A stretch of 12,753 bases of DNA from Acidobacteriota bacterium (GCA_022574065.1 JACZST010000027.1:1-12753); one strand, 5' to 3'. Shown: positions 1-7,312, counted from the first letter of the stretch. The notes: generated from the sequence alone by a model not told the origin. Numbers and translations are program-made.

Positions 1-32
1 TAGCGATCTGGCAGGCGTGGCGGCATAGGAGT

Positions 33-764
33 TCAGCTCCGGCGAAGCACCGTGAGGGGTTCCGGCTGAGTGACGAACCCCTCTGAAGTGTAGAGCCGAA
101 TCGCTGGTTCATTTTGCTGTTGGGTGTTCAACACCATGGCCCGCGTTCCTGCGGTCCGTGCCACCCGGGCCGAGGCGCGCACCAGAGAGCGCCCCATACC
201 GGACCGTTGCCAGTCGGGGTGAACGGCAAGGCGCTGCAGGTAGGAGATGGCATGTCCGAGGCCGATCACCGCGTATGCCACCGGGTCGGCCTCGGGTCCG
301 CGGATGGTCAACGTTCTGGCATTGCTGGTTGCTTTGATCGCCTCCTCGAGACCGACTCGGTCAAACTGCCAGAAATCGTCGAAGGCGGCGTGATCGATGC
401 GAAGAAGGTCATCGAGGACCACGTCGTCCGAGACTACGAGGTGGTTCGGCGCGGGCACCGGTTGTGCCAACTCGAGACGCATCAGTGACAGCGGGACGGA
501 ACGCTGGTAGCCGACAGACTCCCACGTCTTGGCCGCGCCCGAGCCCAGGGGCGGGGAAAGCACAGACGGAGCTCCGCTGCCGATGAGCCAGGCGGTGCAC
601 GCATCCAGGAAGGAAGCACCCCCTCGAATGATGCGCAAGTTGGCATCGGGCGTTCTGTCGTTCCAAGGGCGCGCGTCTGCTCGAGCCCAACCACGTCGTA
701 GGCGGATCGGCCCCGGCCACCGGCCGCGCTGCTGCACGGGCGGTGCGCTCTCCGTAACCGACAT
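33..764 (-). CDS. GNAT-family N-acetyltransferase
   Basis: Predicted 243-residue acetyl-CoA-dependent N-acetyltransferase; the substrate cannot be read from the sequence. The C-terminal third holds the GNAT core: the strand and loop 'RLAVHPDWQRSGMGRSLV' matches motif A (the acetyl-CoA pyrophosphate loop, Q/R-x-x-G-x-G), and 'NEPAIRLYTSEGF' is the usual C-terminal motif of RimI-like enzymes. The first ~110 residues are less typical and may be a degenerate first GNAT half. The start at 764 is chosen because GGAGGGG lies just before that ATG. An in-frame ATG nine codons upstream (791) has no such site. The gene is transcribed away from the interrupted deacetylase gene at 919, and a heptamer repeat array lies between them. 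A perfect 9-bp inverted repeat (54-62/75-83) falls inside the last codons. Family call is firm; specific role unknown. Confidence 0.85.
   Translation of the reverse strand: MSVTESAPPVQQRGRWPGPIRLRRGWARADARPWNDRTPDANLRIIRGGASFLDACTAWLIGSGAPSVLSPPLGSGAAKTWESVGYQRSVPLSLMRLELAQPVPAPNHLVVSDDVVLDDLLRIDHAAFDDFWQFDRVGLEEAIKATSNARTLTIRGPEADPVAYAVIGLGHAISYLQRLAVHPDWQRSGMGRSLVRASARVARTAGTRAMVLNTQQQNEPAIRLYTSEGFVTQPEPLTVLRRS
54..83. repeat. Inverted repeat inside 3' end of GNAT gene
   Basis: GAGGGGTTC (54-62) and GAACCCCTC (75-83) form a perfect 9-bp stem with a 12-nt loop. It lies within the last 17 codons of the acetyltransferase gene, so on the minus-strand mRNA it would fold just before the stop codon. 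There is no T-tract, so it is not a classic intrinsic terminator. It may be chance or a 3'-end stabilising structure. Confidence 0.5.
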
Positions 765-840
765 TTCCCCTCCACGGTGACCAGCAGACATGGGCAGCGT
801 ACCGGCGACCGTGGGGTGTGAGGCGGTTCCCCCATTCTGC

Positions 841-868
841 GTATTACGTATTACGTATCACGTATCAC
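841..868. repeat. Heptamer tandem array A (4 units)
   Basis: Four consecutive 7-bp units read GTATTAC, GTATTAC, GTATCAC, GTATCAC. The array lies in the divergent intergenic space between the acetyltransferase (start 764) and the deacetylase (start 919), about 50 bp upstream of the latter. Two other period-7 arrays occur in the window, both also directly upstream of a gene. Confidence 0.85.
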
Positions 869-1782
869 GCACCGGACTCATGATCTTGAACGCTGCGGAC
901 CCTGCAAGGATGCGGCCGATGCGGGTCGCACTCGTCACCCATCCTTCGAGTTTCGGCCACGTGCCGACGCGCGGGCATCCGGAGCGCCCCGAGCGGGTCA
1001 CCGCCGCCGTCGACGGCGTGGTCCGGTCTGGCCTCACCGTTGTGGAGGTCGAGGCAGATCCTGCCACCCAAACTGACCTGCTTGCCATTCACGACGCAGC
1101 GTTCATGTCCGCACTCGAGCGTCTGTGCGCAGAGGGCGGCGGCAGCATCGACGCCGACACTTACGCTTCCCCTGGATCATGGGACGCCGCCGTCAGCGCC
1201 GCCGGTGCCGGGGCCACCGCGGTCCACAGCCTCGAAGCCGGTGCGGCTGACGTGGGGTTCGTTGCCATGCGTCCCCCAGGGCATCACGCCGAGGCCGACC
1301 GAGCCATGGGCTTCTGTTTGCTCAACAATGTGGCGGTGACCGCAGCCAGGCTGGCGGCTTCGGGACATCGGGTGGCCATCGTCGACTGGGACGTTCACCA
1401 CGGCAACGGCACCCAGGCGATTTTCGCTGCGAACCCCGATGTTTTGTACGCATCGATACATCAGTACCCGTTCTATCCGGGCACCGGATGGGGCGATGAG
1501 ATCGGCGAAGGTGCAGGGACGGGCGCCACCGTCAACATCCCCGTGCCCGGAGGTGCCGACGGAGCCATCTACGAGGAGGCTTTCGCCAGGGTCATCGTCC
1601 CGATTGTCCAGCAGTTCGGCCCAGGCTGGCTTCTGGTGAGTGCGGGATACGACGCACACATCGCCGATCCGCTCGCCGATATCCGCCTTGTGGACAATGA
1701 CTTTGCGATGATGGCTTCTGCGCTGGCGCCGTTGCCGCCTGCCGGACGAACCGTTTTCTGGCTCGAAGGAGGTTACGACCTA

Positions 1783-1802
1783 GTGCCGTAGCAGGCAATG
1801 TT
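1783..1802 (+). repeat. IS630 left terminal inverted repeat
   Basis: Left end of the IS element, starting directly after the TA at 1781-1782. It matches the right end at 16 of 20 positions. The premature stop of the deacetylase frame (TAG, 1789-1791) lies inside it. Confidence 0.9.
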
Positions 1803-1878
1803 CGGGGTGTCGGGTCCGCGTTTTTCCGTTCTGGGTCGCGCATACTCCTTGTCGATGTTGTCGTCGATGGGAGGAAGC

Positions 1879-3018
1879 GTGGCTGGCAGGGTTCAAGTTC
1901 GTGATATCAGCAATGATGAGGGGAACCGTCTGTTGCGGATCGTGCGCCGCTCGTCGGGGTCGGTGGTGACGTGGCGGCGGGCGCAGATGGTGTTGTTATC
2001 GGCTCAGGGGATGGACGTCGCCGGGATCGCTGAGGTGGCGTTCACCTCTTTGGGTCGGGTGCGTGCGGTGATCCACAATTTCAATGATGACGGGTTCGAT
2101 TCGCTGTATCCGAGATATGCGGGGGGTCGGCCCCCGACGTTCACGCTGCCGCAACGACACGAGATCAAGAAGATGGCGTTGTCTCGCCCGGTCGATCATG
2201 GGTTGCCGTTCTCGACGTGGAGCCTGTCCAAGCTGGCCGAGTTCCTGGTCGCTGAGGGGGTGGTCGACGACATCAGCCATGAGGGCCTGCGGGTCCTGCT
2301 CCGTGAGGAGGGCGTGTCGTTTCAAGTGATCAAAACGTGGAAGCAGTCGACCGACCCGGACTTCGAAGCGAAGAAGAACCGGGTCCTGGAGTTGTATGAC
2401 CTTGTTGACGGCAAGACCCAACCAGGTGTCGACGATCCCGAGGTGGTGTTGTGTATGGACGAGTTCGGGCCGCTGAACCTGCTGCCCCGGCCCGGCCGAC
2501 AATGGGCGCCGGTGGCATCGAAGACGCCACCACGAGGCGACGGGCGCCAGCGGCGTCGGAGACGACGAGCAACGTATCGCCGGACGCTCGGGGTGAGGCA
2601 CCTGTTCGCCGCCTACGACCTGGGCGCCGACAAGATCTACGGGCACATCAAGACCAACAAGAAACGTGTCACGTTCCTGGCGTTCTGTCGATACCTGCGC
2701 AGCCTGTACCCGCCCGAGATGCGGATCGCCATCGTGTTAGACAACTTCAGCCCGCACCTCTCCACCAGAGTCGACAGTCGTGTTGGCGACTGGGCGAGAG
2801 ACAACAACGTCGAGTTGGCGTACGTGCCGACCAACGCCTCATGGCTGAACCGGATCGAAGCCCAGTTCCAGGCGCTGCGCTACTTCACCCTCGACGGCAC
2901 CGACCACCGCAGCCACGACGAACAGAACTCAATGATCCGCCGCTACATCCGCTGGCGGAACGCCAACGCCCACGACACGACACTGCGCGAAATCACAAAA
3001 CGCGCAAACGTTGCCTGA
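1879..3018 (+). CDS. IS630-family transposase
   Basis: DDE transposase of 379 residues that moves the surrounding IS element. An N-terminal helix-turn-helix region (about residues 25-85, including 'SAQGMDVAGIAEVAF') should bind the element ends. The C-terminal DDE_3-type catalytic domain shows all three acidic residues: D194 in 'LCMDEFGP', D288 in 'IVLDNFSPHL' and E327 in 'SWLNRIEAQF'. A very basic stretch (about residues 219-236) precedes 'GVRHLFAAYDL'. The GTG at 1879 is preferred because GGAGGAA (1870-1876) precedes it. An ATG at 1867 and one at 1798 are in frame, but the last lies within the terminal repeat. The frame is open and full length for the family, so the protein could be active. 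Confidence 0.93.
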   Translation: MAGRVQVRDISNDEGNRLLRIVRRSSGSVVTWRRAQMVLLSAQGMDVAGIAEVAFTSLGRVRAVIHNFNDDGFDSLYPRYAGGRPPTFTLPQRHEIKKMALSRPVDHGLPFSTWSLSKLAEFLVAEGVVDDISHEGLRVLLREEGVSFQVIKTWKQSTDPDFEAKKNRVLELYDLVDGKTQPGVDDPEVVLCMDEFGPLNLLPRPGRQWAPVASKTPPRGDGRQRRRRRRATYRRTLGVRHLFAAYDLGADKIYGHIKTNKKRVTFLAFCRYLRSLYPPEMRIAIVLDNFSPHLSTRVDSRVGDWARDNNVELAYVPTNASWLNRIEAQFQALRYFTLDGTDHRSHDEQNSMIRRYIRWRNANAHDTTLREITKRANVA

Positions 3019-3026
3019 CGCGGCAC
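3007..3026 (-). repeat. IS630 right terminal inverted repeat
   Basis: Right end of the IS element, read on the minus strand as GTGCCGCGTCAGGCAACGTT and followed by the second TA at 3027-3028. It overlaps the last codons and stop (3016-3018) of the transposase gene, a compact arrangement common in small IS elements. Confidence 0.9.
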
Positions 3027-3238
3027 TAGATGCCATCGGCGACTCGGTTTCCGCCACTCTTCGCGGGCACGCCTACCCGTCACCTGGTCTCCGATTCTCA
3101 GGCAGCGCAAGCGAATCCGCCGATCATGCCGTGGATCGGGCAGTTGAGGCGCTTTCACCGTATTGGGATGTCGTTTAAGCCCTTGCCGGAGCAGGCCGAT
3201 ACCGAAACTGTATGGGAACGCTTGTGGAAGGTTTACCC

Positions 3239-4339
3239 GTGAGCTCACCGCTGCCTTCCCTCGATGAACTGCTGGACAAACTCAGCGGCGTCGGGGGATC
3301 GGATTTGCATCTGAAGGTCGGTTCACCTCCGGTGTTTCGGATCAATGGTGTCGTCCATCGCGCCGAGCTGCCTACCTTGACTCCCGACGACACCGAGCAC
3401 TATCTCAACGGCATCATCACCGACCGCGCCAGGCACACGTTCAATGAGGCCGGCGAAGCCGACTTTGCCATCAGTCGACCGGGGCGTGGGCGGTTTCGCG
3501 TCTCTAGTTTCAGGCAGCGGGGCTCCGTCAGCCTGGTGCTGCGCAGGGTGTCGCCGGTCAAGGGCACGTTTCGCGAGCTCGGGTTGCCCGGGGTGGTGCT
3601 CGAGAAGCTGGCCGACGAACGTCCCGGCCTCGTTTTTGTGACAGGGCCGGCCGGCTCTGGCAAGACGACCACGGCCGGCGCTTTGATCAACCGGATCAAC
3701 GCCACCAGGCGAACCAGCGTCGTGACGCTGGAAGATCCGATCGAGATCCTCTACCCGGACCAGCAGTCGATCATCTCTCAGCGCGAGATCGGGGTCGACA
3801 CCGCCTCGTACGCGGTTGGGATCACCGCCGCGGTCGGCCAGGACACCGACGTGATCTTCGTAGGCGGACTTCCCGACATGGAAACGATGACGGCGGCCAT
3901 CAATGCTGCCGAGAGCGGCCATCTCATCATTGCCGTCCTCCCTACATTCGACGGCGTCGAGACCATCCGCCGGCTCGTCGAATTCTTCCCCCCGCACCAG
4001 CAGCAGAAGATCCGCAAGACGCTGGCGACGAATCTCAAAGGCATCGTGAGCCAGCAGCTCATCCCGCGAGCCGATGGCAAGGGCAGGGTCGCCGCGGTCG
4101 AGGTGCTGGTCAACACCGAAAGGGTGGCAGCCAGAATCGCCGATCCGGAGTTGCTGGACGAGATCGTCGAGGACATCGCTGAGGGCGACTTCTTCGGAAT
4201 GCGCTCCTACGACCAAGCCATCTTCAAGCTGTACGAGAACGGCGATATCAGCTTTGAAGCAGCGACGTCGCATGCAGCCTCGGTAACGGACTTCAAAGCG
4301 GCGGCACAGGGGCGGCGTCTGGAGCGAGTCGCCAACTGA
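3239..4339 (+). CDS. PilT-like type IV pilus ATPase with degenerate catalytic motifs
   Basis: Secretion ATPase (GspE/PilT superfamily), 366 residues; PilT proteins drive type IV pilus retraction as cytoplasmic hexamers. The N-terminal domain begins 'LDELLDKL...GGSDLHLKVG', as in PilT. Walker A is intact (GPAGSGKTT, 136-144), as is the Asp box (LEDPIE, 164-169). The C-terminal 'RSYDQAIFKLYENGDIS' is PilT-like. Two catalytic motifs are altered: Walker B reads 'DVIFVGGLPDMET' where PilT has VGEMRD (Glu to Gly at 210), and the His box reads 'GHLIIAVLPT' where PilT has TLHT (His to Pro at 235). The GTG start at 3239 follows GGAAGG (3226-3231) by 7 nt; the in-frame ATG at 3212 does not have this. 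No other pilus genes are in view. It could be a regulatory or inactive paralogue. Confidence 0.88.
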   Translation: MSSPLPSLDELLDKLSGVGGSDLHLKVGSPPVFRINGVVHRAELPTLTPDDTEHYLNGIITDRARHTFNEAGEADFAISRPGRGRFRVSSFRQRGSVSLVLRRVSPVKGTFRELGLPGVVLEKLADERPGLVFVTGPAGSGKTTTAGALINRINATRRTSVVTLEDPIEILYPDQQSIISQREIGVDTASYAVGITAAVGQDTDVIFVGGLPDMETMTAAINAAESGHLIIAVLPTFDGVETIRRLVEFFPPHQQQKIRKTLATNLKGIVSQQLIPRADGKGRVAAVEVLVNTERVAARIADPELLDEIVEDIAEGDFFGMRSYDQAIFKLYENGDISFEAATSHAASVTDFKAAAQGRRLERVAN

Positions 4340-4422
4340 GAGCGTGCACCGATAATTGACCGGTCTTCTCGACAGAGGTTGACCATCCTCTCCCGCTCCT
4401 GGCTACGGGCCGCTCGGGCCAC

Positions 4423-4477
4423 GGCTCCGCAAATGGTCTTACCAAAACAGACCGGATGGCGCACTGTTTGCGGAGCC
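4423..4477. other. Nested inverted repeat in the rnhA upstream region
   Basis: GGCTCCGCAAA (4423-4433) pairs perfectly with TTTGCGGAGCC (4467-4477). Inside it GGTCT (4435-4439) pairs with AGACC (4449-4453), leaving a 9-nt loop and a 13-nt single-stranded stretch (4454-4466). It lies between the PilT-like gene (ends 4339) and the RNase H gene (starts 4522). There is no T-tract after it. It could be a 3' structure of the upstream mRNA, a structured leader, or an old element scar. Confidence 0.6.
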
Positions 4478-4506
4478 TCTACCGCGATCGGCGGTCCGAA
4501 CGCCGG

Positions 4507-4512
4507 TACCCT
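4507..4512 (+). promoter_or_regulatory. Candidate -10 box (leaderless) for rnhA
   Basis: TACCCT matches TANNNT and ends 9 nt before the ATG at 4522, which has no SD sequence. The spacing is slightly longer than for the other candidates in this window, so this is the weakest of them. Confidence 0.3.
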
Positions 4513-4521
4513 CCCCGGGCG

Positions 4522-5118
4522 ATGGCCGATTTTACCTGCGAGAGCTGCGGGACGACGTTCTCGCTTCCCGAGCGAGTGCTCGACCGATATCCGGGATGGA
4601 CGCCACGGTTGTGTCAATCATGTCGCGATGAGGGTGGAGCGGCATCCACCACCGTCGCTACCGATGGTGATCCCGACACCGGTGTGTTCACCGATGGGGC
4701 GTGTGCCGGCAACCCCGGTCCCGGGGGGTGGGGGGCGGTATACGTCGTCGACGGGCAGATCATCGATGAGGCGCATGGATTCGATCCCGACACCACCAAC
4801 AACCGGATGGAGCTGTTTGCCCTGATCGAGGGCCTCAAGCTGGTCCCTGACGGCACGCCGGTGACGGTGTACTCGGATTCGGACCTTGCGGTCAAAACCA
4901 TCAACGAGTGGGCGAGCGGCTGGGAAGAGCGTGGCTGGCAGCGAAAGAGAGCCGGGCCAGATGGTTCCAAGGTTCCGAAGAACCTGGACCTGGTGAAGAA
5001 CGCCTACCGGGCGTACGGTGGTCGCCCCGAGGTCGAGTTGGTCTGGATCAAGGGTCACGCCAACTTCACATGGAACGAGTACGCAGACGCCCTGGCAAAC
5101 AAGTGGAGAGACGATTGA
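4522..5118 (+). CDS. rnhA: Ribonuclease HI with N-terminal zinc ribbon
   Basis: RNase HI cleaves the RNA strand of RNA-DNA hybrids (R-loops, primers). The 198-residue protein has two parts. Residues 4-36 form a zinc ribbon with C6-x2-C9 and C31-x2-C34 ('CESCGTTF' and 'RLCQSCRDE'), resembling the small zf-trcl-type ribbons. Residues 53-198 are the RNase H fold with all catalytic residues visible: D58 in 'FTDGACAGNPGPGGWG', E97 in 'NNRMELFALIEG', D119 in 'VYSDSDLAV', H179 in 'IKGHANFTWNEYADALA' and D189. The start at 4522 is chosen because it directly precedes the ribbon; an upstream in-frame ATG (4456) lies inside an inverted repeat. No SD is present. The ribbon in place of a eukaryote-type hybrid-binding domain is the unusual point. 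The CCA-adding enzyme gene follows 40 nt downstream. Confidence 0.92.
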   Translation: MADFTCESCGTTFSLPERVLDRYPGWTPRLCQSCRDEGGAASTTVATDGDPDTGVFTDGACAGNPGPGGWGAVYVVDGQIIDEAHGFDPDTTNNRMELFALIEGLKLVPDGTPVTVYSDSDLAVKTINEWASGWEERGWQRKRAGPDGSKVPKNLDLVKNAYRAYGGRPEVELVWIKGHANFTWNEYADALANKWRDD

Positions 5119-5125
5119 CTTGGAA

Positions 5126-5160
5126 GTCGCCAACCGCGAGTCGCGAGTCGCGAGTCGCAT
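5126..5160. repeat. Heptamer tandem array B (5 units) running into the cca start codon
   Basis: Period-7 units read GTCGCCA, ACCGCGA, GTCGCGA, GTCGCGA, GTCGCAT. The last unit contributes the AT of the ATG at 5159-5161. The array fills the gap between the RNase H gene (ends 5118) and the CCA-adding enzyme gene and takes the place where an SD would be expected. Its consensus GTCGCRA is shared with array C at 8987. Confidence 0.85.
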
Positions 5161-6556
5161 GATTCCGCCGCGGCTGGAGGCAGTGCTGGCCCCGGCGAGC
5201 CCGTCGCGTCACTTGGCGGCACTCTTCGGTGCCTCCGGTCACGAGCTGTACCTGGTCGGCGGAAGCGTACGCGACGCGCTCCTCGATCGGCCCAACGCCG
5301 ATCTCGACTTCGCCACCGACGCAACACCGGACGTGATAGAAGAGATCGTCAGGCCATGGGCGGGAGACGTGTACGTCGCCGGCAAACGGTTCGGAACCAT
5401 CGGGGTGATCCGCGAAGGGCACATCTACGAGATCACAACGTTCCGGTCTGAGGTCTACCGCGACGACAGCAGGAAGCCGGAGGTGGTGTTCTCAGAGAGT
5501 ATCGAGGAGGATCTGTTCCGCCGCGACTTCACCATCAACGCAATGGGCATCGGCATCCCGGGCCGCGACCAGGGCACACCCGAGATGATCGACCCGACCG
5601 GTGGCCTTGGCGACCTGCAGGCGGGGCTGCTGCGGACCCCGTTGGATCCAGAAGTTTCTTTTGGTGACGACCCCTTGCGGATGTTGCGGCTGTTTCGCTT
5701 CGTATCGACGTTGGGTTTTGCCCCGACCGAGGAGGCGGTGGCCGCCGTGCATCGGCTGCACGATCGACTCGACATCGTATCCGCCGAACGGATCAGAGGT
5801 GAATTCGACCGGCTCATCGTCGGCGATGATGTCGGGCCGGCGTTGGTTGGCCTGGTTGACACCGGCCTAGCAGGCGAGTTCATCCAGGAGCTTCCCGCTC
5901 TCGCCCTGGAGAGCGATCCGATCCACCACCACAAGGATGTTCTGGCGCACACGATCGCCGTGGTCGAGAAGACCTCCCCTCGACTGCGACTCCGGCTTGC
6001 GGCTCTGTTCCATGACGTCGGCAAGCCGGAGACGAGAGAGTTCGGACCGGGCGGTGTCTCGTTCCACCATCACGAGGTGGTCGGTGCCCGGATGACGAGG
6101 AGGAAGATGACCGAGCTCCGTTATCGCAAGTCCGTGGTGGACGACGTGTCGCGGCTGGTCTTCCTGCACATGCGGCCCCATACCTACAAGATGGGTTGGA
6201 CGGATTCCGCAGTACGCCGCTACGTCCGCGACGCCGGCCCGCTCCTCGAGGACTTGAACGAACTGGTGCGCAGCGATGTGACGACGAGGAACGCAAAGCG
6301 GGCTCGAGCCATCGCCAACCGGATCGACGAACTGGAACAGAGGATCGAGGAGCTTGGTCAGCGCGAGGAGCTGCAGGCCATGCGCCCTCCGATCGACGGC
6401 AACCAGGTAATGGAGTACCTCGGTCTCGAGCCAGGGCCCAGGGTCGGGGAGATCATGGATATGCTTCTCGAGCGGCGCATCGACGAAGGGCCGTATTCAG
6501 AAAAGGAGGCGTTTGCGTTGCTCGACTCCTGGGCTGGTGAAGGTTCTGGATCATGA
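5159..6556 (+). CDS. cca: CCA tRNA nucleotidyltransferase (class II, HD-domain)
   Basis: Enzyme of 465 residues that adds or repairs the 3' CCA of tRNAs using CTP and ATP. The nucleotidyltransferase head shows 'LVGGSVRDALL' (residues 32-42) and the metal-binding 'DLDFATDA' (48-55). It is followed by 'RRDFTINAMGI' and 'FGDDPLRMLRLFRF', the class II signature that binds the incoming nucleotide and tRNA acceptor. An HD phosphohydrolase domain follows ('LAALFHDVGKPET', about 280-292). 'RRIDEGPYSEKEAFALL' is the usual C-terminal end. The ATG at 5159 is chosen because the family begins close to it. No SD exists, since a period-7 repeat array occupies that position. The upstream frame is open back to 5018 but overlaps the RNase H gene. 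Actinobacterial genomes usually call this gene pcnA or cca. Confidence 0.95.
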   Translation: MIPPRLEAVLAPASPSRHLAALFGASGHELYLVGGSVRDALLDRPNADLDFATDATPDVIEEIVRPWAGDVYVAGKRFGTIGVIREGHIYEITTFRSEVYRDDSRKPEVVFSESIEEDLFRRDFTINAMGIGIPGRDQGTPEMIDPTGGLGDLQAGLLRTPLDPEVSFGDDPLRMLRLFRFVSTLGFAPTEEAVAAVHRLHDRLDIVSAERIRGEFDRLIVGDDVGPALVGLVDTGLAGEFIQELPALALESDPIHHHKDVLAHTIAVVEKTSPRLRLRLAALFHDVGKPETREFGPGGVSFHHHEVVGARMTRRKMTELRYRKSVVDDVSRLVFLHMRPHTYKMGWTDSAVRRYVRDAGPLLEDLNELVRSDVTTRNAKRARAIANRIDELEQRIEELGQREELQAMRPPIDGNQVMEYLGLEPGPRVGEIMDMLLERRIDEGPYSEKEAFALLDSWAGEGSGS

Positions 6557-6584
6557 GGCCATGTGGCCCGATTAGCTGCATCCG

Positions 6585-7157
6585 ATGACCAAGCGTTTGT
6601 TGCCGGTGATCGGCGCCGTGATCCTCGCCGCCTGCTCCGGCTCGACCCCAGCGTCAACCGTAACGACGACCACCACGACAACGGAGGCGACTCCGGCGCC
6701 CAGCACAACGAGTCGAGGAGCAGCTATGCAACTGACCTCTCCCGCTTTTACCCATGAAGGCACGATCCCGGACCGGTTCACCTGTGACGGTGCCGATGTG
6801 TCGCCCGAACTGGCAATCGAAGGTGTTCCGGAAGGGACGGTGTCGTTGGTCCTCGTCGTGGACGACCCGGATGCTCCCGGGGGAACCTGGGATCACTGGG
6901 TCGTCTTTGACATTCCGGTGACCGCGTCGGTTCCCGAGGATGTTGGCGCGACCGGGACCGGCGGTCTCAATTCGTGGCAGCGAAGCGGCTACGGGGGCCC
7001 GTGCCCGCCGTCCGGTACCCATCGTTATTTCTTCAAAATGCTGGCGCTCGATGCCGAACTGGGTCTAGCGGAGGGAGCGACCAAGGCCGAGGTCTTGGCT
7101 GCCGCCGAGGGTCATGTGCTCGGCGATGCGGTGTTGATGGGCACCTACGGCCGGTAG
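6585..7157 (+). CDS. YbhB/YbcL-type PEBP-fold lipoprotein
   Basis: Phosphatidylethanolamine-binding-protein-like (Raf kinase inhibitor-like) protein of 190 residues, predicted to be anchored outside the membrane. The signal sequence ends in a lipobox, ILAAC with Cys17. A Thr/Pro/Ser-rich linker (about residues 19-45) leads into the PEBP domain: 'MQLTSPAF...IPDRFTCDGADVSPEL', 'VVDDPDAPGGTWDHWVV' and 'GPCPPSGTHRYFFKMLALD' are hallmark segments of the bacterial YbhB/YbcL group, and 'GHVLGDAVLMGTYGR' is the standard end. The cellular role of this group is not established. It begins 28 nt after the CCA-adding enzyme gene without an evident SD. The last 27 codons are repeated in decayed form at 8611-8703. 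Confidence 0.92.
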   Translation: MTKRLLPVIGAVILAACSGSTPASTVTTTTTTTEATPAPSTTSRGAAMQLTSPAFTHEGTIPDRFTCDGADVSPELAIEGVPEGTVSLVLVVDDPDAPGGTWDHWVVFDIPVTASVPEDVGATGTGGLNSWQRSGYGGPCPPSGTHRYFFKMLALDAELGLAEGATKAEVLAAAEGHVLGDAVLMGTYGR

Positions 7158-7183
7158 GTTCGCAGCCGGCGAGCGCGTGGGAC

Positions 7184-7229
7184 CGCCGAGGATCGTGGCC
7201 CACCGCTGAGATCGCTGGCGGCCTCGGCG
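7184..7229. repeat. Inverted repeat downstream of the PEBP gene
   Basis: CGCCGAGG (7184-7191) and CCTCGGCG (7222-7229) are perfectly complementary with a 30-nt GC-rich loop that can fold further. It begins 27 nt after the PEBP stop codon and may act as a transcript end, but no T-tract follows. Confidence 0.35.
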
Positions 7230-7282
7230 CTGAGGTTGGGCACTCGCCCGTCGACGCGTGCGCGGCGTTGGTCGCGGTCTTC

Positions 7283-7312
7283 TTGTCCGGCGCCCGAAGC
7301 GCGGCCTATAGG
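7283..7312 (+). promoter_or_regulatory. Candidate sigma-70-type promoter for the 7343 gene
   Basis: TTGTCC (7283-7288) and TATAGG (7307-7312) are 18 nt apart and match the vegetative consensus at four of six bases each. The -10 box ends 30 nt before the ATG at 7343. The call rests on pattern only, in GC-rich DNA where such AT-rich hexamers are uncommon. Confidence 0.35.

Larger units (their letters stand above)
1781..3028 (+). mobile_element. IS630-family insertion sequence with TA target duplication
   Basis: Complete element of 1244 bp (1783-3026) flanked by TA (1781-1782 and 3027-3028), the target duplication typical of the IS630/Tc1-mariner group. The ends are inverted repeats: left GTGCCGTAGCAGGCAATGTT (1783-1802), and right, read on the minus strand, GTGCCGCGTCAGGCAACGTT (3007-3026), with 16 of 20 bases matching. 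It carries one gene, a transposase in the same direction as the host gene. The insertion point is confirmed independently because removing the element plus one TA rebuilds the deacetylase reading frame. Confidence 0.95.
919..3178 (+). pseudogene. AcuC/HDAC-family deacetylase, interrupted by IS630 element
   Basis: Class I/II histone-deacetylase-like amidohydrolase (AcuC/HdaH type), a zinc enzyme that removes acetyl groups from lysines, polyamines or small amides. The 5' part (919-1791, 290 codons) carries 'GHPERPERV', the catalytic His pair in 'PPGHHAE' (H122, H123), zinc ligands in 'DWDVHHGNGT' (D158, H160) and 'SAGYDAH' (D245), and reaches 'WLEGGYDL'. It then enters the IS element and stops at 1789-1791. 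The missing tail is present after the element at 3029-3178. Joining 1782 to 3029 restores one frame, 'GGYDLDAIGDSVSATL', ending with TAA at 3176-3178, for 337 residues, the normal family length. The start at 919 is chosen for AAGGA (906-910) at 8-nt spacing; in-frame ATGs at 880 and 910 lack this. The truncated product keeps all active-site residues visible here but loses its C-terminal helices, so activity is doubtful. Confidence 0.93.

Noticed and set aside
790..918. Longer N-terminus of the deacetylase starting at 790 or 880.
   Set aside because: It would translate the heptamer array and has no SD; the family begins with the 'MRVALV' segment.
2451..3029. 192-codon frame inside the IS element.
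   Set aside because: It is a shifted frame of the transposase; the real frame has all three DDE residues and spans the element. No slippery site for programmed frameshifting was needed or seen.
3323..4273. 316-codon minus-strand frame opposite the PilT-like gene.
   Set aside because: It is antisense to a clear PilT domain and encodes no recognisable motif.
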